From positions 21,468,746 to 21,532,745 of the forward strand of contig NC_021700.1 in the NCBI RefSeq assembly GCF_000247815.1: a DNA stretch of 64,000 nucleotides. The letters are read 5' to 3'. A model generated the notes under the pieces. It saw only the letters and a list, made by a program, of their open reading frames with translations, did no database searches and was not told where the DNA came from. The position numbers and the translations under genes were made by a program. The stretch comes from Ficedula albicollis. Lineage: Eukaryota; Chordata; Aves; Passeriformes; Muscicapidae. Below, piece by piece: positions 50,934-61,014 of this stretch (positions are counted from its first letter, which is position 1; each line of letters starts with the position of its first letter).

Positions 50934-53265
50934 ATTGTTGAGGGTGGAAGGGATCTCTGGGACCCCACTGGCAAGGCAGGGTCTCCTAGAGCAGATTACA
51001 CAAGAATGTGTCCAAGGAGGTTTTGAATGTCTCTGGAGAACAACATTCCAGGACATCCCTGGGCAGCCTGTTCCAGTGCTCTGCTACCCTCAACATAAAG
51101 AAGTTCTTCCTCATATTGAGGTGAAACTGCTTGTGTCATTTCTCCTTGAATGTCACTGGGCACCACTGAAAACAGTCTGGCACCATCCTCTTGGCACCCA
51201 CCTTTGAAATATTTATGTGCATGGATGAGATCCCCTCTCAGTCTTCTCGTCTCTAGATTAAACAGGTGCAGCTCTCTCAGTCTCTCCTTGAGAGCATCTC
51301 CAGAGCTGCTCCAGACTCATCTTTGTGACCCGTCACTGGAGCTCCTTTTCTCTCTGGTGCTGAGGAGCCCAGAGCTGGACACAGCACTCCAGGTGTGGCC
51401 TCACCAGGGCCCAGCAGAGGGGGAGGATCAGCTCCCTTGGCTTCTGGCCACACTCTTCCCAGTGCAGCCCAGGATCCCACTGGGCCTCCTGGCCACAAGG
51501 ACTCACTGCTGGCTCATTGTCACCTTGAGATCCACCAAGACTCCCAGGTCCTTCTCTGCAGAGCTGCTCTTCAGTGGGGCAGCCCCAGCCTGTGCTGGTA
51601 CTTGGGGTTATTCCTCCCCAGCTGCAGGACCCTGCCCTTGCCCTTGTTGAGCCTCATCAGGGTTCTCTCTGTGCAGCTCTCCAGCCTGCCAAGGTCCAGC
51701 TGAAAGGCAGCAGAGCCTTCAGGTGTATCAGCCACTCCCCCAGTTTGTGTCATCAGCAAACCTGCTGAGGGTACCTTGGATCCCTTCATCCAGGCCAGTG
51801 ATAAACAAGGGTGAGACTGGACCCAGTACTGATCCCTGGGGAACACCACTGTCTGCTGGATTCTACTGCCCTGATCCTGACCCTCTGAGCTCTGCCATTC
51901 AGCCAGTCCTTGGTCCACCCCACTGTCCATTCATCTGAACCACGTTTCCTGTGCCTACCTGTGAGGATGTAATGGGAGATGGTGCCCAAAGCCTTGCTGA
52001 AGTGGAGTCAGACAACATCCACTGCTCTCCCCTCATCTACCCATCCAGCCCTGCCATCACAGAAGGCTGTCAGATTGGTCAAGTATGATTTCCCCTTGGG
52101 GAATCCCTGCTGACTGCTCCTGATGACCTTCTTCTACATGTTTGGTGATGACTTCTAGAATGTTCTCACCTTTCCAGAGATGGAGGTGAGTCTGACTGGC
52201 TGGTAGTTTCCAGGATCTTTCATTTCTCTTTTTGGAGAAGTTTCCAGGATCTTTCGTTTCTCTTTTTGGAGATGAGACTGACTTTTTGTCCAGTCATTGG
52301 GCACCTCTCCATGGTTTTTCAAGGATGATGGAGAGTGGCTTAACAACATCATCTACTAGCTCCCTCAACACCTGTGTGTACATCCTGTCAAAGCCCGTGG
52401 ATTTATGAATGTTAAGCCTATCTAGTTGAATCCTCAATGACCAGGGGAAGGTCTTCCTTTCTCCAGCCTTCCTCTCCTTGCCTCAAGGTCTGGCATTTCT
52501 GAGGGCTGGCCTCAGTAGTTAACACTGAAGGAAAGAAAGCATTCATGAATTCTGCTTCTCTGTCTTCCTTCACCAGAACACCCATCTGATTCAGCAGTGA
52601 CCCCACATGTTCCCTAGTATTCCTTTTGCTGAGGATGTACTTGTAGAATCCCTGCTTGTTGTCCTTGATATGCCTTTACAGACTCAACTGGAAGCGGGTT
52701 TTGGCCTTCCTTGTCACCTCCTTGCATTCTGTGACAATGTTCCTGTCATCCTCTCATGTGACCTGTCTCTTTTTCCACATTCCATAAATGTAATTCTTCT
52801 ATTCGAGATTTCTTAGAAACTTCCTGCTCATCCATAAAGGGTTCCTGCCCCCTTTGCTTAATTTCTGGTTCATGGGAAGGCACTGATCTTGAGCTTGGAG
52901 GAAGTGATGTGTGAATATTGACCAGCTTTTTGGATCCCCTTCTCCTCTAGAGCCCTAACCCATGAGATTCTGCTAAGCAGGTCTTTGGAGAGGCTGAAGT
53001 TAGCTTTTGGAAGTTTAGGGTTCTAGTCCTGATTGCAGCTTTGCCTCACCTACACAGGATCCACTATCTTATGATTGCCACAACCAAGGCTGCCCCCAGC
53101 CTTCACATTCTCAGTCTCTCCTGGCTTGTTTATGCAAGGTCCAGTATTACACCTTTCCTTGTTGGCTCTTCTACCATTTACGTGAAAAAGTTATCAGTGA
53201 TCTGCAGGAACTTCTTGGATTGTGTGCTGGGTTGTGTTGTCTCTCTCCAAAAAACAGTAGAGTGA
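50934..53265 (-). mobile_element. long CR1 LINE copy, antisense, endonuclease part to 3' end
   Basis: This ~2.3 kb block reads on the minus strand as CR1 ORF2 followed by the 3' end. From high to low coordinates: the endonuclease C-terminal region (about 53265-52650); the linker (52606-52418, residues like QMGVLVKEDREAEFMNAFF); RT start (52352-52155, residues GEVPNDW and DPGNYQPVRLTSISGK); the motif stretch GFPKGKSYLTNLTAF near 52080; RT core remnants (51989-51786, residues DEWTVGWTKDWLNGRAQRV); RT C-terminus (51930-51571, residues [13 protein letters not shown] and LGRNNPKYQHRLG); and the 3' region ending at about 50934. Several frameshifts break the frame, so it is dead. A 34-base tandem duplication lies inside it at 52205-52272. 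CR1 elements insert by target-primed reverse transcription and are usually 5' truncated, as here. Confidence 0.92.
52205..52272. repeat. 34-bp tandem duplication inside CR1
   Basis: The unit starting AGTTTCCAGGATCTTTC occurs at 52205-52238 and 52239-52272 with a single visible difference (CATTTC versus CGTTTC). It falls in the RT region around the DPGNY motif, so it adds sequence that other CR1 copies lack; 34 is not a multiple of three, so it also shifts the frame. Confidence 0.9.
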
Positions 53266-56070
53266 TTGAATTACAGATCTTTTCTCAGATATATATCTGA
53301 CTTACTGATGTCTTGGTCTAGGCTTATAAAGATATTGAGTATTACTGCATTTCAGTTAAAGGCTGCACTTGAATATTCTATTACATAGTTTATTTGCCAG
53401 AGATTTTTTTTCTTCTCAGTTTAAAAATAATACTTCTGTTCTGTTTTCACAGAGTCATTCTGTCGTTTTGTCATTGTTAAGGCCATTGCCATGATAAGGC
53501 CAAGTACTGCTGACTGCTTTATTGTAGAAAAGAATTAGAAATAATAATTCTAAAGAGTTCTTTTGATATGTTTAGGGTGGGTTTTACTAGTCAAAATTAA
53601 CTCTTGAGGTTTGTTTTAGTGTAGGCAGTTTAGATAAACTTTTCAGCTAAAAAGTATCTGTTACAACACATACCTAGTTAGAGATTTAGTTCCAGTAAAA
53701 CAGGAAAATGCTGTTGTTGAACAAAGAAAATGTTACTGATACAGGTAACACCATTGCAACTGCAACAAGTAAAGAAATTTTATAATATGGTTTGAAGCTT
53801 CAGGTTCTAATTGTGTAAAGGATTTCTGTTTATTTTAAATCACAGGAAAATAGAAATGGTAGATTGAAATCTGGTTATAATTAATTTATAAAAGGTAAAA
53901 GAGAGATAATTTAAGCAAAAGTCTTCAGAATTCATACCTGACATTGCTTTTCTGAATTATCTGAATTAATTGAAATTGTCTTGCTGCCCTGGCTCTAGGA
54001 GATGTGTGGATGGTTTGGGGTGGTTTCTTTTGGTCGTTTTAATATATAGAGACACTGAGAAATTGCAACGTAGTTAACCCCAAGAAAATTTTTAACTTGG
54101 TATTTTGGTAAGCTAAGAGTAGAGATTGGCTGGTTTTGGTTACATTCTGGTATGCTGGATCAGTTAAAAAAAACCTGATTTCTGAGCTCTCTGTTTCCTT
54201 AGTTTTCCCAAAAAAATTAGCAAGCATCCTTAATACTTTTTCATTTAACAATTGGCTATTCACTGTATTTACTAACATGTTCTTCCTCTTGTTACCATTC
54301 ACTATTGTTGTTTCAAAAGTAATGCCTTTTATTTCTTTTTCTCTGAATGCTGTCTGTGAGCAAGCACAGCATGTTTTTTGGTGTTCCTTGCATCCGTGGG
54401 GACACACAGCCAGACGCAGTTGAGCATTGTTTTTATGCCAGAACCAGGGAGCCCCGGACACATTAAAATGGTGTCCATTTTATTTCCAATCACTTGTTCT
54501 TTCTCCCAAGTGCAGTACTTTGGTTCATTTGTTTGTACTGATATGTTTGCGAGTCTCATTCAGTGAAATGTATGACATAACCAGTCCAGTTTGGGCATTT
54601 TTTTTCCTAGAAGAGACATAAAGAAATAGCTTGGAGAAAGAAGGGAGGAAGAAGTGAAAATACCACCAAATGAGGCTTCACCACCTCAACCAGAGAGTGC
54701 CAGTGATACTTAAAAAGGGAAAGTTTCTTCATCGTGCAGGCTGTCTTAGCATGTTTCAGGTCCTTGTCAGTGGCCATCAGGTTTGAGTCATCCTTTCCTT
54801 TCCCAAAGATGGCAAGAAAAAGGATTAAAGAGAAACACAGTTTCAAGCTAGGGTGTGCAAAATGATGATTGCGGTTTGTTATTTTAAGAGATCACCTTTC
54901 CTGCCCAAGAGGACTGAATTGATCTTAGGGGAAGTCTGTGCCAAACCTTAGTGCCACCCCCTACACACTTCCCTCCTCCTCACCCCACCCCGCCCCCCCA
55001 TGATTTCCTGATGAGTAAGAGGTGCCAAGTACTTTGAGTTTAAAGAGTGAATAGTTCTGTGCTCCCTTTACTCTGAAAAACTAGGATGTTTTGTGTTCCT
55101 TCTAGAAGTACTATGTTGTTTATAGTTTTCCCAAATGCATGAGAATAAGTGCTGTTTTTAACTGGAAGATGTTCATGTAAAATGGGCTGTTACTTTTCAC
55201 AATATAACATCTCTCATTAAGAAACCACAAAGTCTGTGTTTTGGTCTCTTCTGTGGCGCTTGTTGCTGCTTTAGGCAGAGAAAAACCCTGAAGGTTTTTT
55301 TCATAATTCTTTGTTTCAGCATGAAAATGTTGGGACGTCTGTCAGTTGACCAATTAAGCCTGTATTTGTCAGGCAGCATGTTAGTTTACATACTCCCCAA
55401 CACAACCTTTCCCTTTTCTGTGTTTACATGTGCTCAGCTCCATAATTCTACACTAGTCTGTAAACGGTGAGGTGGACAAAAAAGTACTTCACGGTGTATT
55501 TCATGTGCCTAGTTTGTCTTACCTTTCTGTATAGACATCTGATAGCTGGTTTCATTTTCAGCTGCTGCTGATGTAACATCCTTTTACAAGGCCTGGGAGG
55601 GGGAAGCAGCGCTTTCTTGACCGTGAGAGATCCCATCCTGTTAGCATCCGACAGGAAATCTAATACAGCGGAACTATTGCTGCTTTCAAAACAAATTAAC
55701 ATAGACTGAGGACAAAGTTTACTGTGATCTTAAACTCTACTTGAGGTTAAACTGAAAATGTCCCATGGGGTTCTGGCAGGTCTACAGATGCTGTTGGACT
55801 GCCAGGTACTTGGGTGAGGGGAGTATGCAGGGAATCGTCAGAGTTCCAGGGAAGACACATGGTGCACTGAATTATGCTACTCTCTTCTGTATTAAAATTT
55901 AGTGTATATCCAAGCTTGCTGTCGATCTTGTTTTCTTTCATTGGTCTTCAAACCAATGCTTTTCTTTTCAGCTTCATTTTATAATAATTTACATTATTGT
56001 GTTCTATTCATTTTTACTGTTTATGGTTTGTACTGGGTGTAGGCAGCAAGGATTTTGTAGTTGGGTATAA
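53266..56070 (+). other. ERBIN: intronic DNA, one possible mariner-like terminal fragment
   Basis: No gene is recognised. Overlapping open frames on both strands at 54039-54566 (up to 140 codons) have no domain I can name. The text TTGTTTCAAAAGTAATGCCT at about 54307-54326 resembles the terminal sequence of a bird mariner family, but no second end or transposase remnant was recognised, so this is weak. A C-rich patch lies at about 54954-55000. Confidence 0.4.
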
Positions 56071-56790
56071 TGTCCCACCTGTAAGGGGAAGGAAGAACCC
56101 AAGATTTGTTGATGCCTTTCAAAAGGAATAACTAAAATTAGAGGGTCCACAAAAGCTTATGAAGTTTTGTTAGTTAATTAAACTTGGCATAGAAGTTGGT
56201 GTGTTAGTCCTATACCTCCTAATGTAAGTACACAGCAGTGGATTTTAGATAAAGGATTAGGGTGAAAAGAAGGAGACAAAGAGAGACACTAATTAAGGAT
56301 GGAGAGAGAGAGGGAGGGAGTAAGAGAGAGAGCTACTCCTGGCTCATTTATTGACCTAGCCATTAGGGTCCCAAGGGTACCCATGCACCTGGGCTTGGTT
56401 TTGGGTGCCTTTTTAATAGATAAGCTTTCCCTGCCCTGGAGATAAGTTTCACACTTTTTATTTGCTTACCACTCACAGTCCATTCTTCTAGATCCTTGTG
56501 GAGATGTGTCAGAGGGCTTTGGATCTTTGGTGGGATTTTTCCCCCACACAGTCTGTGCCTGCTTCTCCACCTCGTTTCTCTGTTTGTGCTGTACTCTACC
56601 AGGAGGGAGATCAAAGACCTTTGTCCCAGAAAAGTGCTGTCCTACCTCCGTATGGCCCCTTGTCCGTCACATCTTGTTCTTTCTCACAGTGTGTTATTGC
56701 CAGCAGTCCTTGGCTGTTATTACCTACAGTCCTTGGCTGGTGCCATGGCCACCCTGCTATTGGTGTTTGAGACAAACACATCAGCCCTTA
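56071..56790 (+). mobile_element. LTR-like interspersed repeat, copy B
   Basis: This is the second copy of the repeat seen at 45061-45880, in the same orientation. It starts TGTCCCACCTGTAAGGGG and shares the AAAGCTTATGAAGTTTT segment, a GA-rich tract (56298-56332), AAGCTTTCCCTGCCCTGGAG, the TTTGTCCCAGAAAAGTGCTG segment and GTTTGAGACAAACACATCAG at the end. The copies differ by many substitutions and indels, so they are not recent. Copy B lacks the internal 71-base duplication of copy A but has a short duplication of its own (the AGTCCTTGGCTG segment near 56704 and 56728). No retroviral gene is seen between the copies that would make them one provirus. The 3' limit is approximate. Confidence 0.6.
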
Positions 56791-56829
56791 TCTTCTGGGA
56801 TCCTGCAGGGGGTCTGCAGGTGTGACTTC

Positions 56830-57130
56830 ACTACATGCAGAAGCTGCCTAAAGCTGCCCCCGTGCTGGATGGAACTAATTCCAGCTGTTTCCAAGATGGA
56901 CCCACTACTGGCCAAAGCTCAGTCAGTCAGCAATCTTGGTAGCACCTCTGTGACAGCATATTTAAGGAAGTATTAAAAACAACTGTACAATAGCTAGGGA
57001 AGAAAAGTGGGACTATGAGACAAACAGGACCAGTGAAGAAGGGGGTGAATATGTCCCAGGAGCTAGAACAGAGATTCCCCTGCAGACTATTGTCCAAGGT
57101 GGAGCAGGTATACATCTGCAGCCTGTGCAG
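56830..57130 (+). mobile_element. possible additional ERV/LTR-derived repeat segment
   Basis: The text here (for example AGATTCCCCTGCAGAC near 57072-57087 and GTGGAGCAGGTATACATCTG near 57099) resembles a GC-richer repeat widely dispersed in bird genomes that I associate with endogenous retrovirus LTR or internal sequence. It directly follows copy B, so it could be the continuation of the same element. I cannot define its ends or family from sequence alone. Confidence 0.4.
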
Positions 57131-57290
57131 AATGATCTATTTAGCTTCCTATTCCTTCAAGAAGTGAAAAAACTGCAAAACAACCCAAGAGCTATATAAA
57201 GGTAATAATTTTCCTGTTGACTGTGAACAGTGAAGGTAGACTTGTGTTAAGGCTTTAATGGTTTAGGGAACAAGGGAGTTGTGTTTCAGG

Positions 57291-57434
57291 TTTTTTTCTT
57301 TTTTTTTTTTTTGCTTTGAGATCTTTATTATATCTGCCTCATAAAGAATTCAACTTTTAAATTTTTTTTCTTTTTTTTTTTTTTTGCTTTGAGATCTTTA
57401 TTATATCTGCCTCATAAAGAATTCAACTTTTAAA
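57291..57434. repeat. 73-bp tandem duplication with T tracts
   Basis: A unit of a T-rich tract followed by GCTTTGAGATCTTTATTATA and a short AT-rich tail occurs twice, with GCTTTGAG at 57313 and 57386. The non-T part is identical in both copies. As with the 737-bp duplication, the junction lies in a poly-T tract. Confidence 0.92.
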
Positions 57435-60400
57435 TGGCAGAGAAAAATAAGCCATCACAATGTTGTAAGCCTTCAAGACAATTTTGCATTCTTGGATTTG
57501 GTGCTTCAGGTTGTCTGATATTGTGGTATAACAGGAAATCAAGATTTTTCTGCCTGCTAGACTTGTCTGTTTTATGGGCAGGAAAAAATCACTATCCTTT
57601 GTGTCCCTTTCTATATTCTGTGTGGTTCCTCAAACTAAATATGGAGAAGTTTCTATTTGAGCAAAATAAGAAAGGCACCTATTGTATGTGAATCACATTT
57701 TCTGTCCTTCATAGTTCTAACAGTGGATTATCTTCTGTATTTTCTGATTCCTTTCATCCATTACAGTTTTTCTGCTTAGGCAGCTGACCACAGGATGGGT
57801 AGACAAAGACAGATAAGTGTGTATGTTTGACCTTTGGTTTATAAAACATACATTGTAGAGGAGTGGCGGTGCAGAATGCTTGCCTCCATCCTGACGCACC
57901 TATTTCTTAGTATTGGCAGCCAGCTCTGTTGTAGAACATTAATGTTAAGCAGTTCTTCTTATATGTGTAGAAATAAAAATGGACAAACGTAAAACCAGAA
58001 CTTCAAAATTTTGGATTAAATTACGTTGCAGTTTCCTGTCTTCACTTAAATGAAGCTTTCTTGTTTCATTCCGGGTTTTGAAGTTACAATTAGATATATG
58101 CCCAGGTTGGTCAAACCAGTGCTTTGCGGTATGGTTGTTTATTTGATACTTAAATATGAGTTTTGACTATTTGGGTGTAAGATGTGATCTGTGAGTTTAG
58201 GTACTTTAAGGGACTGAAGGAGACATGATCCCGCACTGTGATATTGTATAGGCATTTGTTACTAAATCTGTTTACAGTGCTGTGGATGCATGTGATCTTT
58301 TACCAGATCTTTCTTCCTCCACACCTTCCAATAGTTCAAGATCTCTCTTACAAAATAAAGGAATAAGTTAGGAAAACTAGGTCTGTGTGGATTTTGCATT
58401 GTTAGGCTTTGAGTTTTGATGCTTCAGAAACAGCAGAGACATGGGCGAGTAGGACTCCATGTGAAAAGAACAGCCACTGAAGAAGAGGGGGCAAACAGAG
58501 TAATTGAATGTTTTTGAGGGATTTGAATGACAAGTAGTATCTTTTGTAATTATTTATATGAAGCATATAGTAAATGTTGTAATATTCTGCTTTCAAAATA
58601 TAGTTCTCAGAAGTTGAAATAGCTGGGCAAAGTGAACTTATTGATGGCTTTTCCTGCCAGACTTCTGGTAATCAATTCACATGTACAATCTCTGCTTCTA
58701 ATGCTTGTTTCCATGATGTGTGTTCTTCTGTTTATACTCCTGTTTAAAGAGACTGCTGTTGATGCTTCTTTCAGAAGTATTGTGTTTTTCCACAGCTTTG
58801 CCATTTTCTGAAGTACTAGCAAAATGACACTAAATTTATTTTTTGTCAAAGGTATTTTGTTTTTAGATGTTGGCCAGGGAATTCAACTTGTGTTTTCATG
58901 TGCAGCATCAGAGGCTTGGAGAAGGCATGGGTAACTTTGACCCAGTGAGCGCATCAGCTTCCATAGCATCTTTGACATCTGTCTGTGGTTTGCTGGAGGA
59001 TATCATTCTTGAGTCTGTTCCTGTGAAAGAGGCAGGAGGAGGTTATGCTATCTGTTTTGCTGACTTTCCCATTTTGTGGAAATCCCCAGTGTGATATTTG
59101 CAGTCTCCAAACTCCTTGTATTGCATTACAGTTACATTTTTTAGATCACTTTTTGTTTGAATAATATGGCTGCTGTTTTATGGGAAATACTGTGTTCTGA
59201 TAATCAACGTTGTAACACAATTCTAGCAATGTGGAAGCATTGTTAAAAAATGAGGTTTTGACATCCCACTATTCTAATGAAGAGTTTTCTTCCATTTTTT
59301 TTTTTCATGGATGTATGTAAAATCTGTTTCTGACTGTTCACAGCCTGTGATAAATTCTGCTTCTGGTTAATGAAAACACTAAAGTATAGCAGTCCCTTGA
59401 TCTGTTGCCATATGAATTATACATACTGTGAAGTATTTGGCAAGCTAAGCTGCACATAGAGGAAATCCAAGTGCATTACTTGTTTTTGTGTCTTAGTGAG
59501 AAAAGTGACTAGTGACTTTACATTGTACTGTGGGCTTAATACTTTATGTTCTGCCTGTATTACTAACATACTGTCTGAAAGTTGAAGTGCAGTCTGCTAA
59601 GTGTATCTGAAAGCCTTTTTTAGCACTTGGAGGAGAAAGTTTCCTGTCGTTAGTCCAAAAGCTGAAATATAGTTTCAGCAGTTGATTAAAAAAAAAAGGA
59701 GATTTTAAAAGGCCTATTTTCATTTGGAGTGTTGGCAGTTTGATTGAGAAAATAAATACTCGGTGCTGTTTTGGCAAAATATGTATTTTTAGGCTAATTT
59801 CCTGAGGAAATGAAGCTGACATGATCATGTTGTTGTTCTGTATATGTTGGTCCTTCCTGAAAAATTGAGTCTGTCATCTAATTTCAGACAAACTTGAAAC
59901 CTGAGGTGACATTCTGAAGATTTTGTGAAAATCCATTGCTAATTAGAGAGAGAGACCTAAACTTATGCTGTTCCTGGGGAGAAAAGAGGCAGGAATATGG
60001 CTGGTGCATGCTGTCAGTGATTAGCTAGTCAGCAGCAGTTAGGTTTGCATTCTCAGCCTGAATAGAGATAATGTAGAAATCATGGAGAATAGAGGGAACT
60101 GTTGTAACAATGAGTTCAGGGGAAGAAAGGTACAGTCCCATAGCAAGGTGAAGTTTCCTCGTTCCAGTGTGCACAGCAAGATGTGTTGAAGTTTTCCAAA
60201 GGGAATGAAGTTGCAAGAAGAGGTCATGTTGTTGTCTCTGCACTTGGAAGCTTTTCTGTTTAAACTGCAGATAGAACAGTTGATAGGAAGTGGTTGTTTT
60301 TATTGTATTCTGTCATTAAGTGAGGGATTTGAAATTAAACTATGTGAATTTACATGTACAAAAAAAACCTGATTGGATTTCCTAGAGCTACATTTTAATT

Positions 60401-60816
60401 CTCTGTAGAGGGTGGATTTTATTGTGCTAAACAAAAATATCCCACAGACCTTTGTAAAGGTGGGATAAGCTGTGTTGTAAAGACGCAACTGACTATTCAG
60501 AAATGCCCATTTCAAAGTTCTCTGATTCCCTGCAGTGTAGGACTGTGTTAGTTGGTGACAAGTCATAGGCTAAGCTTTTACTTCATCTTCTGGTATCTGT
60601 AGCTGTGTTAACCCCATTTAATATCATCAGAGTTCTGTTGTATTTAAAATGAAATAAGTACATGCTCCTCACTGTGTCTCGTGTATACAAATATATATGC
60701 AGATATATATATGCTACTTCTTTTCAGTAATCAGCAGCTGGCTAAGTTTGAGGAACTGCGTGTGGGCATTTCTGAGGTAGTCTTGGTTTTTAAATTGACT
60801 GATTTCCCTTTTACAG
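57435..60816 (+). other. ERBIN: intronic DNA directly before the first coding exon
   Basis: No gene or mobile element is recognised. It ends in the pyrimidine-rich acceptor TTTCCCTTTTACAG at 60803-60816. A short GA stretch occurs near 59945-59952. Confidence 0.5.
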
Positions 60817-60825
60817 TGCCTGAAA

Positions 60826-61014
60826 ATGACAACGAAGCGGAATTTGTTTTTGCGGCTGGTGCCATGCCGCTGTCTGCGTGGAGAGGAGGAAACTGTGACT
60901 ACACTTGATTATTCTCACTGCAGCCTGGAACAGGTGCCTAAGGAGATTTTTACTTTTGAAAAGACCTTGGAAGAACTGTATTTAGATGCTAATCAGATTG
61001 AAGAGCTTCCAAAG
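60826..61014 (+). CDS. ERBIN: ERBIN first coding exon, residues 1-63
   Basis: The exon (60817-61014) is bounded by acceptor TTTTACAG and donor AAAG|GTACGT; its coding part starts at the ATG at 60826 and ends in phase 0. The 63 residues match the N-terminus of Erbin, the ERBB2-interacting LAP-family scaffold (LRR domain at the N-terminus, PDZ domain at the C-terminus) that localises ERBB2 at the basolateral membrane and modulates Ras/MAPK and TGF-beta/SMAD signalling. Visible hallmarks are Cys14 and Cys16 in VPCRCLRG, known palmitoylation sites needed for membrane targeting, and the first leucine-rich repeats ([25 protein letters not shown]). Compared with the human protein as I know it, residues 6 and 9 differ (Asn and Leu here, Ser and Val in human). 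The start is supported by A at -3, an upstream in-frame stop and family conservation. The frame that continues past 61014 is intron read-through. Confidence 0.97.

Noticed and set aside
51150..51650. 166-codon + strand open frame
   Set aside because: It is the antisense of the CR1 ORF2 C-terminal region, whose true coding direction is minus.
54039..54566. Overlapping open frames of 140, 95 and 76 codons on both strands
   Set aside because: No domain, splice context or codon bias; overlapping frames on both strands look like chance.
45061..56790. One full-length provirus bounded by the two LTR-like copies
   Set aside because: The DNA between contains CR1 elements and intronic sequence but no retroviral genes, and the copies differ strongly, so one insertion event is unlikely.
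58867..59094. 75-codon + strand open frame before the coding exon
   Set aside because: No splice signals or conserved motif, not linked to ERBIN.
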